Of a stretch of 64,000 bases of DNA, positions 1-8,933 are shown in pieces. The position numbers were made by a program, and so were the translations under genes. Positions within the stretch are counted from its first letter, which is position 1; each line of letters starts with the position of its first letter. The stretch lies in NCBI RefSeq assembly GCF_000300975.2, contig NZ_AEEC02000008.1, forward strand, positions 62,001-126,000. The letters run 5' to 3'. The DNA comes from Herbaspirillum frisingense GSF30. GTDB taxonomy: Bacteria > Pseudomonadota > Gammaproteobacteria > Burkholderiales > Burkholderiaceae_D. The notes below the pieces were generated by a model that was given only the letters and a program-made list of their open reading frames with translations, did no database searches and was not told the origin of the DNA.

Positions 1-368
1 TTGCGGATGGCATCCACCAGTTGCTCGGGATCGGCGCTCTTGTTGAGATAGCCGGCCGCGCCCAGCTTGTAGCAGCGCGCCGCATATTGCTTTTCGGGAT
101 AGGTGGACAGCATCAGCACCGGCAGACGCGGCATCTCCTGCTTGATCTGGCGCAGCACGTCCAGTCCGTCCTGCTGGGGGATGGCGATGTCCAGCAGCAC
201 CAGGTCGATGGCCTCCACCCGGGCCCGGTGCAAGACCTCCGGCCCGCTGGCACATTCGGCGGCGACCTCGATATCGGGGGTATCGGCCAGGATCTGCTTG
301 AGACCCTCGCGCACGATGCGATGATCGTCGCACAAGAGAATGCGGATGGTCTCGGCGCCGGCACTCAT
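1..368 (-). CDS. NarL/FixJ-type response regulator (partial, cut by window edge)
   Basis: Only the receiver domain is inside the window. Translation from the ATG at 368 gives an acidic pair (LLCDDH) near the N terminus, the phospho-acceptor Asp in LVLLDIAIP, the conserved Thr/Ser strand (MLSTYPE) and the lysine of YLNKSA. These are the standard CheY-like positions. The start overlaps the stop of the upstream kinase by 4 bp, so the two are translationally coupled partners. The C-terminal LuxR-type helix-turn-helix expected for this family lies beyond base 1 and is inferred. A reader looking only at other frames would miss this gene because it has no stop in the window. Confidence 0.9.
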   Translation of the reverse strand, partial: MSAGAETIRILLCDDHRIVREGLKQILADTPDIEVAAECASGPEVLHRARVEAIDLVLLDIAIPQQDGLDVLRQIKQEMPRLPVLMLSTYPEKQYAARCYKLGAAGYLNKSADPEQLVDAIR

Positions 369-1567
369 GCCGCCTCCCGGCCGCCGTGACTGGGCAGGCG
401 CAGGCAGACCAGGGTCCCCGGCCTGCCGCTCTCTGGTGCAAGACGCGCACCAGCAATGCTCAATGCGCCGCCAAAGTGCAAGGCCCGCTCGCGCATGCCC
501 ATCACGCCGTAGGAGGTGGCCGCCTCCAGCGCCGCACGGGGTGCACCCACGCCATCGTCTTCCACTTCCATGCGCAGCTCCGACGGGCTCAGGTGCACGG
601 CGATGCGCACCCGCGTGGCATTGGCATGACGCGCCACGTTGGACAACATTTCCTGGAAGATGCGAAACGCCGCCGTGGCCTTGGCGCCATCCGGGGGAAA
701 GGCTTCGGGTGCGATATCGAACTCGACCTCGCAGGGCAGTTCGGTGGCTTCCGAGAACTCCTGCACCTGCCATTCGAGGGCGGCGATCAGGCCCTGGTGA
801 TCCAGGATGCTGGGCCGCAGGTCGGTGATGATGCGCCCTACATTGTCCACCGCCGTCTCGATCAGGCGGCTCATGGCATCACACTTGCGGGCCACCGGTT
901 CCAGGTCGGTGACGCGCTTGGCCATCCAGTTCACATCCAGTTTCAAGGCCACCAGCAGGCTGCCCAGTTCATCGTGGATCTCGCGGGCGATACGGGTGCG
1001 CTCATCCTCGCGCACCGAGTGCGCATGCGCCGACAACTGCCGCACCTGGCGCAGCGCGGCCGACAGTTCGCGGGTGCGCTCGGCCACCCGCACTTCCAGC
1101 TCGGCCTTGGCGCGCTGCAGTTGTTCCTCGGCCTGGCGGCGCTTGGAGATATCGCTGAAGGTGATCACCGCACCGCGTACCTGGCCGCCGTCGACGATCT
1201 GGTAGGAAGAATATTCGGTCGGGAAGAAGCTGCCATCGGCACGCCAGAACACTTCCTGATCGACCCGGCAGGACTCGCCCTTGCGGAAGGCCTTCAGGAT
1301 GGGGCAGTCGGCCTCGGGGTAATGACCGCCGTGCTCATGGCTGTGGTGCACCAGATCGTGCATGTTGCGCCCCAGTACCTCGGCCGGGGCATAGCCCAGC
1401 ATGTCGGCGCCGGCGCGATTGATGAAGGTACACAGGCCCTCCAGGTCGATGCCATAGATGCCTTCGCCGGTGGAGTCCAGCAGCAGCGCCAGCTTGTCGC
1501 GCAGCAGGCCGCCGGGTGCGGCCAGGGCATCGGAAGCAAAAACGGGCAGGTGGGGATCGTTGTGCAT
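365..1567 (-). CDS. PAS-domain sensor histidine kinase, NarX/DegS-like
   Basis: About 400 residues. A PAS domain comes first (roughly residues 15-140, with GIYGIDLEGLCTFINRAG), then a coiled-coil linker (EEQLQRAKAELEVRVAERTREL), a HisKA_3 box with the phospho-acceptor His in REIHDELG, and a C-terminal HATPase with N-box-like EMLSNVARHANA and the glycine motif DDGVG. No membrane segment is visible, so it probably senses a cytoplasmic signal or redox state through PAS. The ATG at 1567 is chosen over longer upstream readings because those read into Pro/Gly/Arg-rich non-coding translation. It passes phosphate to the overlapping response regulator. Confidence 0.9.
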   Translation of the reverse strand: MHNDPHLPVFASDALAAPGGLLRDKLALLLDSTGEGIYGIDLEGLCTFINRAGADMLGYAPAEVLGRNMHDLVHHSHEHGGHYPEADCPILKAFRKGESCRVDQEVFWRADGSFFPTEYSSYQIVDGGQVRGAVITFSDISKRRQAEEQLQRAKAELEVRVAERTRELSAALRQVRQLSAHAHSVREDERTRIAREIHDELGSLLVALKLDVNWMAKRVTDLEPVARKCDAMSRLIETAVDNVGRIITDLRPSILDHQGLIAALEWQVQEFSEATELPCEVEFDIAPEAFPPDGAKATAAFRIFQEMLSNVARHANATRVRIAVHLSPSELRMEVEDDGVGAPRAALEAATSYGVMGMRERALHFGGALSIAGARLAPESGRPGTLVCLRLPSHGGREAA

Positions 1568-1644
1568 GATCCCCACCTGCCCGCAAGAGGCATGCCAGTG
1601 CCCGCCGCCCGGGCCTGGCCCGACAGTGGTACCGGCTGGCCCCG

Positions 1645-2406
1645 TTACGGCATGTACTGCCCGCCGTTGACGTCGATGATCTGGCCGGTCACATAGCCCG
1701 ACATCTGGTTCGAGGCCAGGTAGAGGAAGGCACCGCTGCACTCGTCCGGGTCGCCGATGCGGCCCATGGGGATGGTCTTGCGGAACCCCTCCAGCTGGTC
1801 CGGGGTGGTGAAGCGTTCCTGGAACGGGGTCATGATCACACCCGGCGCCACGGCGTTGACGCGGATCTTGTCGGCCAGCAATTCCTTGGCCATGCCACGC
1901 GTGATGGTACTCACGAAGCCCTTGGAGGCCGCATAGATCAGCGCACCCGGGCCGCCGCCATGCCGCGCCGCCACCGAGGTCACGTTGATGATGTTGCCGC
2001 CGCCCTGGCCGCGCATGACCGGAATCACCGCCCGCGTGAAGGCCACTACCGAGCGGGAATTGATATTGACGATGTCATCGAACAAGGCATCGGTGACCTG
2101 CTCCAGCGGCATGCGCTGGACCAGGCTGCCGGCGTTGTTGATGAGTACGTCGATGCGCCCCATCTGCTCCACCGCCTTGGCCACGGCGGCATTGATGGCA
2201 GCGCTGTCGCGCACGTCGGCGCCGATGGTGATGGCCTTGCTGCCGGCGGCGCGCACCTCGGCGGCGACCGCTTCGGCTTCCTTGGTCGAGCTGTTGTAGT
2301 GCACCACCACATGGGAACCACGGGCAGCGAAGGCACGCGCGGCGGCGGCGCCGATGCCGGTGCTTGCACCACTGATGAAGACGACTTTTCCTGCCAGATC
2401 CAGCAT
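1645..2406 (-). CDS. SDR-family NAD(P)-dependent oxidoreductase
   Basis: Classical short-chain dehydrogenase of 253 residues. The cofactor glycine motif SGASTGIG lies at residues 13-20, NNAG follows near residue 90, and the catalytic Ser and YAASK motif lie near residues 145-165. The C terminus has the DVNGGQYMP ending common to 3-oxoacyl-ACP reductase-like SDRs and sugar dehydrogenases. The substrate cannot be told from sequence. It is alone between the kinase pair and the FadR-type regulator at 2615, both on the same strand, so the regulator may control it. Confidence 0.88.
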   Translation of the reverse strand: MLDLAGKVVFISGASTGIGAAAARAFAARGSHVVVHYNSSTKEAEAVAAEVRAAGSKAITIGADVRDSAAINAAVAKAVEQMGRIDVLINNAGSLVQRMPLEQVTDALFDDIVNINSRSVVAFTRAVIPVMRGQGGGNIINVTSVAARHGGGPGALIYAASKGFVSTITRGMAKELLADKIRVNAVAPGVIMTPFQERFTTPDQLEGFRKTIPMGRIGDPDECSGAFLYLASNQMSGYVTGQIIDVNGGQYMP

Positions 2407-2560
2407 GCTGTTCTCCTGTTCATAAACGGTTGATCATTCATGCTCCGGCTTGTGCATGGGGCGGCCCTGCGCGCCCTGCCGGTATCGCTTCTTGTATTCT
2501 GGGCGCCGCAGCGGGTCACACTGCGGCTGTCATGCCACGTCGCCGTTGTGGAGTGCCGCA

Positions 2561-2590
2561 GGACCCGGTCCGGCGGGACCCGGTCCGGCG
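2561..2590. repeat. Perfect tandem 15-mer, two copies
   Basis: GGACCCGGTCCGGCG is repeated exactly at 2561-2575 and 2576-2590. Each unit contains the palindrome GGACCCGGTCC with one central extra base. It lies in the 208 bp spacer between the regulator gene and the dehydrogenase gene. It may be a replication-slippage duplication; a regulatory role is not shown. Confidence 0.8.
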
Positions 2591-2614
2591 GCAACGGCGA
2601 CGCTTGCTGCCTGA

Positions 2615-3334
2615 TCAGTCGTGTACCGATTCGTCGCGGTTGCGACCGGCGCTACGGTAGGCGTCGCGCACATTCATGAGGTGATTGCGCATGGCTTCGG
2701 AGGCCTTTTGCGGATCGCGGGCCTTGAGCGCATCGAGGATGTCGCGATGGTCCTGCAGGCTGCGCTCCAGCGTGGCCGGAATGCGCGAGGTGATGGAACG
2801 GCTCTTCTTGCCCAGCATGTAGAGGCTGCCGGCCACGCTCTGCAGGAAGGGGTTGTTGCAGCCCTCGATGATGGCTTCGTGGAATTCCACGTCGGCCGCC
2901 GAGAAAGCGGCGGGGTCCGACAGCAGGCGCGCCTCGTCCTCAACGTTGCGCACCAGCCGGTCCAGCTCGGCCTGCTCCATGTGCGTGGCCGCCAGCGCCG
3001 CCACCCCGGTCTCGATGATGAGGCGGGCGTCGAACAGCGCTTCCAGGGTGCCGGGATTGAGGTCGATGATCATCTCCAGCGGCTCCAGCAGTTCGCGGGT
3101 TTCCAGCGAACTGACGAAGGTCCCCTCGCCCTGGCGGATGCGCAGCAAGCCCAGCAGTGCCAGCCCGCGGATGGCCTCGCGCACGGCCGGCCGGCCCACG
3201 CCCAGCATGGCTGCCAGCTCGCGCTCGGGCGGCAGTTGCTGGTCGGGCTTCAACAGACCGCTGCGGATCATGGTCAGCAAGCGCTGCGCGACCTGCTCGG
3301 AAATCGATTTCTGGACGATGGGATCAAAGGACAT
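2615..3334 (-). CDS. FadR-family GntR transcriptional regulator (FCD domain)
   Basis: 239 residues from the ATG at 3334 (MSFDPIVQ). The winged helix spans about residues 8-75, with the GntR signature LPPERELAAMLGVGRPAVREAI. The FCD ligand domain follows and holds the metal-binding histidines typical of the family (EFHEAII near residue 145 and DHRDILDAL near residue 195). Longer in-frame readings upstream are low-complexity Arg/Pro and were rejected. Members repress organic-acid or sugar-acid operons and release DNA when a carboxylate binds. Upstream there is a GGTAAGACC core at 3417 that fits autoregulation. Confidence 0.9.
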   Translation of the reverse strand: MSFDPIVQKSISEQVAQRLLTMIRSGLLKPDQQLPPERELAAMLGVGRPAVREAIRGLALLGLLRIRQGEGTFVSSLETRELLEPLEMIIDLNPGTLEALFDARLIIETGVAALAATHMEQAELDRLVRNVEDEARLLSDPAAFSAADVEFHEAIIEGCNNPFLQSVAGSLYMLGKKSRSITSRIPATLERSLQDHRDILDALKARDPQKASEAMRNHLMNVRDAYRSAGRNRDESVHD

Positions 3335-3366
3335 GCTGTCGGGGATGAAGACCTGTAGGGATGATT

Positions 3367-3385
3367 CGTTGCCGCATCGGCAACG
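3367..3385. promoter_or_regulatory. Perfect 8-bp inverted repeat upstream of the FadR-type gene
   Basis: CGTTGCCG-CAT-CGGCAACG lies 33 bp before the regulator's start codon. It could be an operator or a hairpin in the 5' leader. The arms are exact; the function is inferred from position only. Confidence 0.45.
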
Positions 3386-3415
3386 TCTTGCTGGCCTGGG
3401 ACGCATGCGTCGCAA

Positions 3416-3426
3416 AGGTAAGACCA
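3416..3426. promoter_or_regulatory. Candidate FadR-type operator (AGGTAAGACCA)
   Basis: The core GGTnnnACC matches the TGGTnnnACCA consensus of FadR/LldR/PdhR-like GntR regulators except at the first base. It lies about 80 bp upstream of the regulator gene at 2615-3334, in the spacer shared with the divergent LysR gene. Likely autoregulatory if real. Confidence 0.4.
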
Positions 3427-3589
3427 ATGGCTGTGGAGGATAGGTATCGGGGCGGGATGTGTCAAGCGGCGGGAACATTGGTGCGGCGCGCAAGAAACCG
3501 CCGCCACTCTTGCTCGCCGGGCTACGGCCAAGCGATACAAGCTCCGGCTTCTGGTAGCCTATCGACGAACAAATTTACCGCTCTCATCC

Positions 3590-4507
3590 ATGAACCTGCG
3601 CTTCGTAGAGGCCTTCCACTGGGCCGCCTCGCTCAAGAGCATCACCCGCGCCGCCGAAAAGCTGCATATCACGCAATCGACCATGTCCAGCCGTATCGCC
3701 TCGCTGGAAGAAGAACTGGGCGTGGTCCTGCTGGACCGCCGGGCCAAGCAGTTCCGTCTCACCGCCTCGGGCCAGCGCTTCCAGTTGCTGGCGGTGAAGC
3801 TGCTGTCGCTGCAAAGCCAGATCCGCCAGGAACTGGGCGGCAGTCCGGCCGGGCCGATGGCGCTGCGCATCGGCAGCATCGAATCGGTGGTACACAGCTG
3901 GCTGCCCGGCTGGCTCAAGGAAATCCGCAGCCGCTATCCCGATTTCGCGCTGGAATTGACCGTGGAAACCTCGCCGGTGCTGATGGAACAGATCGGGCGC
4001 GGCGCCCAGGACCTGGTCTTCACCTCCATCGTGGGCAGCGATACGGCGGTGCGCTCGCGGATCATGGCGTCCATGGAGATGGTCTTCGTCGGCCATCGCG
4101 ATACCCATGGCACGCGTCGCTATCGGCTGGAAGAGCTGGCGGCCGACGACCTCATCACCTTCCAGCGCGGCTCGCAGCCGCACCAGGGGCTGCTGCAGCT
4201 GCTGCAGGAGTCCGGGCTACCGATGCCACGCGTGCACGCCATTTCCTCGATCTCGGCCATGGTGCAACTGGTAGAAGGCGGCTTCGGCGTGGCGACCCTG
4301 CCCAAGCTGGCCATGCGTGAACTGACCCGCCGCCTGCCGCTGCGCATCCTGCGCTGCGAAGAAACGCTGCCGCCGCTGCAGATCCACGCCAGCTACCGCG
4401 AGGAGCCCGGCTCCAGCGTGGCCGAACTGGTGCTGGATTCGGCCCTGGAACACGCCCGGCGCGCCCAGGGCAAACGGCGCGGCGCTTCCACGGCGGACGC
4501 AGACTGA
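3590..4507 (+). CDS. LysR-family transcriptional regulator
   Basis: 305 residues. The N-terminal winged helix reads FHWAASLKSITRAAEKL, then QSTMSSRIASLEEELG, the normal LysR HTH and linker helix. The effector domain spans about residues 90-290. The gene runs in the same direction as the DUF1445 hydro-lyase and MFS transporter genes, 234 bp downstream, and that spacer is AT-rich with several dyads. It is therefore the likely activator of that pair. The inducer is unknown. Confidence 0.88.
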   Translation: MNLRFVEAFHWAASLKSITRAAEKLHITQSTMSSRIASLEEELGVVLLDRRAKQFRLTASGQRFQLLAVKLLSLQSQIRQELGGSPAGPMALRIGSIESVVHSWLPGWLKEIRSRYPDFALELTVETSPVLMEQIGRGAQDLVFTSIVGSDTAVRSRIMASMEMVFVGHRDTHGTRRYRLEELAADDLITFQRGSQPHQGLLQLLQESGLPMPRVHAISSISAMVQLVEGGFGVATLPKLAMRELTRRLPLRILRCEETLPPLQIHASYREEPGSSVAELVLDSALEHARRAQGKRRGASTADAD

Positions 4508-4549
4508 ATCCGACACCATCCCCCCGGCCATCGCCATCAGGCAACGCGT

Positions 4550-4660
4550 TTCTCGTCAGACAGGAAACATCTATCAGCTGACGAGAACAACAAATAGTCA
4601 ATCAACAAAAACGCTGACGTCATCGAAAAAATCGATAACAAAAGATATAAATTTTTTGTT
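4550..4660. promoter_or_regulatory. AT-rich promoter region with three inverted repeats
   Basis: Between the LysR gene and the hydro-lyase gene there are three dyads. TTCTCGTCAG at 4550-4559 pairs with CTGACGAGAA at 4578-4587. ATCGA-A5-TCGAT lies at 4622-4636. AACAAAA at 4637-4643 pairs with TTTTGTT at 4654-4660. The region is much richer in A and T than its surroundings. The first could be a terminator-like hairpin for the LysR gene, although it lacks a T tract. The latter two fit LysR-type binding next to a promoter. Confidence 0.45.
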
Positions 4661-4741
4661 GGACGCGTGCTGGACGCCCCTCCTACCATCGGTGGCATTC
4701 CCATCCCACCATCAAGCGCCAGCTCGACGCAGGAGACCGCC

Positions 4742-5563
4742 ATGCCTGAAACGCCCACCATGCCGCACGCCCCCCGCAGCATTTCCCTGAACGCCGATTC
4801 GACCGCACTGGAAGTGCGACTGGCCGCCCGCCATGGCGACTTCACCGGCCACACCAGTGGCGTGGCCAGTGCCCATGTGCAGGTCAACCTGGCCATCCTG
4901 CCGGCCGCGCTGGCCGATGACTTCCGCCGTTTCTGCGAACTCAATCCGGTGCCCTGTCCGCTGCTGGGCGTCTCCGAGCCAGGCTCGCCGGCCATCCCGG
5001 GACTGGGCCAGGACCTGGACATCCGTACCGACGTGCCGCGCTATCACATCTGGCGCAATGGCGAACGCGTGGGCGAGGTCACCGACCTGCGTGCCTACTG
5101 GCGCGACGACCTGGTGACCTTCGCGCTGGGCTGTTCGTTCTCCTTCGAACACGCGCTGCTGGCCGAGGGCATCCCGCTGCGCCATGTCAGCGAAGGCCGC
5201 AACGTGGCCATGTATCGCACCAACATCCCGACCAGGCCGGTGGGTGTCTTCTCCGGCCCCACGGTGGTCTCCATGCGTCCGCTCAAGGCTGCCGATGCCA
5301 TCCGCGCCGTGCAGATCACCGCCCGCACACCACAGGTGCATGGAGCACCGATCCACATCGGCGACCCCGCCCTGATCGGCATTACCGATATCAACCAGCC
5401 CGACTACGGCGATGCAGTGGCGGTCCACGACGATGAACTGCCGGTGTTCTGGGCCTGCGGCGTCACGCCGCAGGCGGCCATCGTGGCGGCCCGCCCGGCC
5501 TTCTGCATCACCCATGCGCCCGGCTACATGCTGGTCACCGACAAGCTCAACAGCGAACTCTGA
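4742..5563 (+). CDS. DUF1445 / YcsI-family putative hydro-lyase
   Basis: 273 residues from the ATG at 4742, which has a good ribosome site (AGGAGA) seven bases upstream. The chain matches the DUF1445 family, annotated as putative hydro-lyase or D-glutamate cyclase-like. Visible family-like stretches are [47 protein letters not shown] and the C-terminal [14 protein letters not shown]. It is followed 21 bp later by an MFS transporter, so the pair probably imports and processes one small carboxylate or amino-acid derivative. The exact reaction is not known from sequence. Confidence 0.82.
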   Translation: MPETPTMPHAPRSISLNADSTALEVRLAARHGDFTGHTSGVASAHVQVNLAILPAALADDFRRFCELNPVPCPLLGVSEPGSPAIPGLGQDLDIRTDVPRYHIWRNGERVGEVTDLRAYWRDDLVTFALGCSFSFEHALLAEGIPLRHVSEGRNVAMYRTNIPTRPVGVFSGPTVVSMRPLKAADAIRAVQITARTPQVHGAPIHIGDPALIGITDINQPDYGDAVAVHDDELPVFWACGVTPQAAIVAARPAFCITHAPGYMLVTDKLNSEL

Positions 5564-5584
5564 CACCCCGTCCCGGAGACAACC

Positions 5585-6829
5585 ATGTGGCTCAAAGAAA
5601 CCAGCAGCGCGGAACGACGCACCCTGACGGCGACCTTCACCGGCTATGCGGTGGACGGCTTCGATTACATGATCTACACCTTCCTCATCCCCACGCTGCT
5701 GGCGGCGTGGAGCATGAGCCGCGCCGAGGCCGGCTACATCGCCACCGGCGCCCTGCTGACCTCGGCCGTGGGGGGCTGGGCCGCCGGCATCCTGGCTGAC
5801 CGCTACGGCCGCGTGCGGGTACTGCAATGGACGGTGCTGTGGTTCGCCTTCTTCACCTTCCTCTCCGGCTTCACCGATTCCTTCGGCCAGTTGTTCTTCA
5901 CCCGCGCCATGCAGGGCTTCGGCATGGGAGGCGAGTGGGCGGTCGGTTCGGTGCTGATCGCCGAGACCATCTCGGCGCGCCATCGCGGCAAGGCCTCGGG
6001 CCTGGTGCAGAGCAGCTGGGCGGTGGGCTGGGCGGCGTCGGCGCTGGCCTTCTGGGGCATGTACGCAGTGCTGCCGCCGGAAAAGGCGTGGAAGGTGCTG
6101 TTCTGGATCGGCGTACTGCCAGCCCTGCTGACGCTCTACATCCGCCGCGCCATCAGCGAGCCGGCGGTGTTCGTGGCGGCCCAGGCAAAGATGCGCGAAA
6201 GCGGCCAGCGTGGCAACTTCCTGCGCATCTTCCATCGCGACCTGCTGCGCACCACCATCCTGGCGAGCCTGCTGGCCACCGGCATGCAGGGTGCCTACTA
6301 CTCGGTGACCACCTGGCTGCCAACCTTCCTCAAGACCGAGCGCCATCTCTCGGTGCTGGGCACCAGTACCTATCTGCTGGTATTGATCGGCGGCTCCTTC
6401 TGCGGCTATCTCACCTCGGCCTGGCTGTCCGACACCATCGGTCGTCGTCGCTGCTTCATGCTGTTCGCGGCCATGGGCATCCTGCTGGTGCTGAGCTATA
6501 CGCAGATGATCATCACCGACGCCTGGATGCTGGCGCTGGGCTTCGTGCTGGGTTTCTTCCTGTCGGGGATCTTCTCGGGCATGGGCGCCTACCTGTCCGA
6601 ACTGTTCCCCAGTGACGTGAGGGGTTCGGGCCAGGGCTTCTGCTACAACTTCGGCCGCGCCATCGGTGCGATCTGCCCGGCGCTGGTGGGTTATCTGAGC
6701 AACAGCATGCCGCTGGGACAGACCATCGGCTGGATCGCCGCCGGCTGTTACGGACTGGTGATCGTGGCCTGCCTGATCCTGCCGGAAACGCAGGGCAAGG
6801 AGCTGGAAGCGGCGGTCACCACCGCCTGA
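5585..6829 (+). CDS. MFS transporter, aromatic-acid/sialate proton symporter type
   Basis: 414 residues with twelve hydrophobic segments. The loop 2-3 signature is GILADRYGRVRVLQW, and GFGMGGEWAVGSVLIAE after helix 4 is typical of the metabolite:H+ and aromatic acid:H+ symporter families. The second-half loop has SDTIGRRRCFM. It is the distal gene of the LysR-controlled pair and ends just before a strong terminator at 6852. Expected role: proton-driven uptake of the substrate used by the DUF1445 enzyme. Confidence 0.85.
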   Translation: MWLKETSSAERRTLTATFTGYAVDGFDYMIYTFLIPTLLAAWSMSRAEAGYIATGALLTSAVGGWAAGILADRYGRVRVLQWTVLWFAFFTFLSGFTDSFGQLFFTRAMQGFGMGGEWAVGSVLIAETISARHRGKASGLVQSSWAVGWAASALAFWGMYAVLPPEKAWKVLFWIGVLPALLTLYIRRAISEPAVFVAAQAKMRESGQRGNFLRIFHRDLLRTTILASLLATGMQGAYYSVTTWLPTFLKTERHLSVLGTSTYLLVLIGGSFCGYLTSAWLSDTIGRRRCFMLFAAMGILLVLSYTQMIITDAWMLALGFVLGFFLSGIFSGMGAYLSELFPSDVRGSGQGFCYNFGRAIGAICPALVGYLSNSMPLGQTIGWIAAGCYGLVIVACLILPETQGKELEAAVTTA

Positions 6830-6851
6830 CCGTTCCCGCAGGGCAGCGAGC

Positions 6852-6881
6852 ACAGGCCGGCGCCAAAACGCCGGCCTGTTT
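6852..6881 (+). terminator. Rho-independent terminator after the MFS gene
   Basis: An 11-bp perfect stem (6852-6862 with 6869-6879) around the loop CCAAAA, followed by a short T stretch. It sits between convergent genes and may also serve the aldo/keto reductase gene on the minus strand. Confidence 0.75.
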
Positions 6882-6916
6882 GCATTGCGCCCTCGTATGA
6901 GACGGGTCGGGGTCGC

Positions 6917-7870
6917 TCAATAGGCGCTGGCCTGGTCGAGCGCGGCGATGTCTTCGCGGCTCAACTGCAAGCGCGTAGCGGCCACCAGTTCGTCGAGCTG
7001 CGCCAGCGAGGTGGCGCTGGCAATCGGCGCGGTCACGCTGGGGCGCGCAATCAGCCAGGCCAGCGCGACGGCGGCCGGAGTGCTGGCGTGACGGGCGGCG
7101 ACCGCATCCAGCGCGGCCAGGATCTGGAAGCCACGTGGGTTGAGATAGGACTTCACCTTGCCGCCACGGGCGGCGCTCTTGCCGAGGTCGGCCTCGCTCC
7201 GGTACTTGCCGCTGAGGAAGCCGCTGGCCAGCGAATAGAAGCCGATCACGCCCACGCCCTGCTCCAGGCAATACGGCTCCAGCGTACGTTCGAACCCTTC
7301 GCGGGCGACCAGGCTGTATTCGGGCTGCAGGGTCTGGTACAACGGCAGACCCAGCTGGCGGCCAATGTCGCGCGCCTGCGCCAGCCGGTCCACCTCGTAG
7401 TTGGAGGCCCCGATGAGGCGCACCTTGCCGGCCTTGACCAGGGTGTCGTAGGCGGCCAGCGTTTCTTCCAGCGGCGTGCTGCGATCATCGTCGTGCGACT
7501 GGTAGAGGTCGATATGGTCGGTCTGCAGGCGACGCAGCGAATCTTCCACGGCGCGCAGGATGTAATCCTTCTTCAGGCCCACGCGGCCCTCACCCATGTC
7601 CTTGCCGACCTTGGTGGCGATCACCACCTTGTCGCGCCGGCCACCCTGGGCCAGCCACTTGCCGATGATGGTCTCGGATTCGCCGCCCTGGTTGCCGGGC
7701 GCCCAGCGCGAATAGACGTCGGCGGTATCGATCAGGTTCAGGCCGGCCTCGACGAACTTGTCGAGAATGGAGAAAGAGGTCTTCTCGTCGATGCTCCAGC
7801 CGAAGACGTTGCCGCCGAAGGCCAGCGGTGCCACGGTGATATCAGATTGACCCAGCTTGCGTTGTTGCAT
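6917..7870 (-). CDS. Aldo/keto reductase
   Basis: 317 residues from the ATG at 7870, chosen because MQQRKLGQSDITV is the usual N terminus and an AAGGAG site (rc of CTCCTT) precedes it. The catalytic tetrad is visible: Asp and Tyr in LIDTADVYSRW, Lys in VVIATKVG, His in DLYQSHDDD. The C-terminal NADPH-binding part contains IGFYSLASGFLSGKY and PIASATS. It reduces or oxidises an aldehyde or sugar; the subfamily resembles YajO/Tas-like enzymes. It stands alone, 155 bp from the divergent GntR gene. Confidence 0.9.
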   Translation of the reverse strand: MQQRKLGQSDITVAPLAFGGNVFGWSIDEKTSFSILDKFVEAGLNLIDTADVYSRWAPGNQGGESETIIGKWLAQGGRRDKVVIATKVGKDMGEGRVGLKKDYILRAVEDSLRRLQTDHIDLYQSHDDDRSTPLEETLAAYDTLVKAGKVRLIGASNYEVDRLAQARDIGRQLGLPLYQTLQPEYSLVAREGFERTLEPYCLEQGVGVIGFYSLASGFLSGKYRSEADLGKSAARGGKVKSYLNPRGFQILAALDAVAARHASTPAAVALAWLIARPSVTAPIASATSLAQLDELVAATRLQLSREDIAALDQASAY

Positions 7871-8025
7871 CGGAATCTCCTTGTCATGATGGTCGGAAAC
7901 AGTGACGGCCATTGTAGGCGCGGCCCGCAAACTCTGCTGGCGAGCATCTTCCAAGCAAAGCCGACAGCGCGTTAAGATAGCCGCCACGTCATTCCATGCA
8001 GCGCACCTGCCCGCCCGCCACCCTC

Positions 8026-8811
8026 ATGAAGCCCCGCATCGCCTCCACCGAACTGGCCCAGCACCGCACCGGCAAGCTGACCGATACCGTGTACGCCAGC
8101 CTGCGCGACGACATCTACGCCTTCCGCCTGCTGCCCGGCGACCGCTTCGCCGAGAATGACGTGGCCGAACGCCTGCAGGTCTCGCGTACCCCCGTGCGCG
8201 AAGCGCTGATGCGGTTGCAGAGCGAGGGACTGGTGCGCGGCCATTTCCGCAACGGCTGGGAAGTGGTGCCGATCGACCTGGCGCGTTTCGCCTCCCTCTA
8301 TGAATTGCGTGAAATGCTGGAACTGCACGCAGTGCGCAAGCTGTGCTCCCCGCGCGTCGCGCCCGAACGTCGCCAGCAACTGGTCGCGACACAGGGCGCC
8401 ATCTGGCAGTGCGCCGCCACCGACCGCCTGCCGGACGGCCTGGCCGTAGCGGCCCTGGATGAAGGCTTCCATGCAGCGCTGGTGCAGGCAGCCGGCAATG
8501 GCGAGGCCGACAGTGTCTATCGCCAGCTGACCGACCAGCTGCGCATCATGCGTCGGCTCGACTTCGCCTATGGCGACTGCATCGACGACACCTACGCCGA
8601 GCACTGCGCCATCCTGGACGCCATCGCCGGCGCCGACGCCGAACTGGCCGGCGCCCTGATCGCCCGTCACATCGAGGACAGCCACACTGTGGTCGAGCGC
8701 CTCACCATCACCCGCCTGGAACAGGTGCGCGCCGAGTCGGTGCAGGCCGCACCGCTGCAAGGCAATCTGGTCACCGGTGGAGCACCGGCACGACGCAAGC
8801 GCTTCGGCTGA
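8026..8811 (+). CDS. GntR-family regulator, FCD subgroup
   Basis: About 261 residues. The HTH (residues about 15-75) has DDIYAFRLLPGDRFAENDVAERL and SRTPVREALMRLQSEGLV, the second being a canonical GntR recognition helix. The FCD domain follows, with the family's His-containing helix AEHCAILDAIAGAD and the closing RHIEDSHTVVERL. The start could also be the ATG at 7996, ten codons earlier; neither has a clear ribosome site. The next gene is an oxalate/formate-type porter, and a dyad at 8934 fits this regulator's binding mode. Confidence 0.88.
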   Translation: MKPRIASTELAQHRTGKLTDTVYASLRDDIYAFRLLPGDRFAENDVAERLQVSRTPVREALMRLQSEGLVRGHFRNGWEVVPIDLARFASLYELREMLELHAVRKLCSPRVAPERRQQLVATQGAIWQCAATDRLPDGLAVAALDEGFHAALVQAAGNGEADSVYRQLTDQLRIMRRLDFAYGDCIDDTYAEHCAILDAIAGADAELAGALIARHIEDSHTVVERLTITRLEQVRAESVQAAPLQGNLVTGGAPARRKRFG

Positions 8812-8820
8812 GCAAGGCCG

Positions 8821-8830
8821 CCCCCCCCCC
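8821..8830. repeat. Ten-base C homopolymer
   Basis: A run of ten C follows the GntR stop codon. It lies in non-coding DNA 200 bp before the porter gene. Such runs can vary in length by slippage or be sequencing artefacts. Confidence 0.85.
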
Positions 8831-8933
8831 GCTTGCCCTGTCCCCCTCTGTGTGAACCTGTAGCGGACGGCTTTTTCCCCATGCGCGCTTGCCGCCAGGC
8901 AAATGGCATGAAAGCTGCTTTTGTGAGCCCAGG

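Noticed and set aside
4712..6853. 713-codon open frame on the minus strand
   Set aside because: It lies opposite the DUF1445 and MFS genes and its text is His/Gln/Gly/Arg-rich with no family motif. It is a GC-skew artefact.
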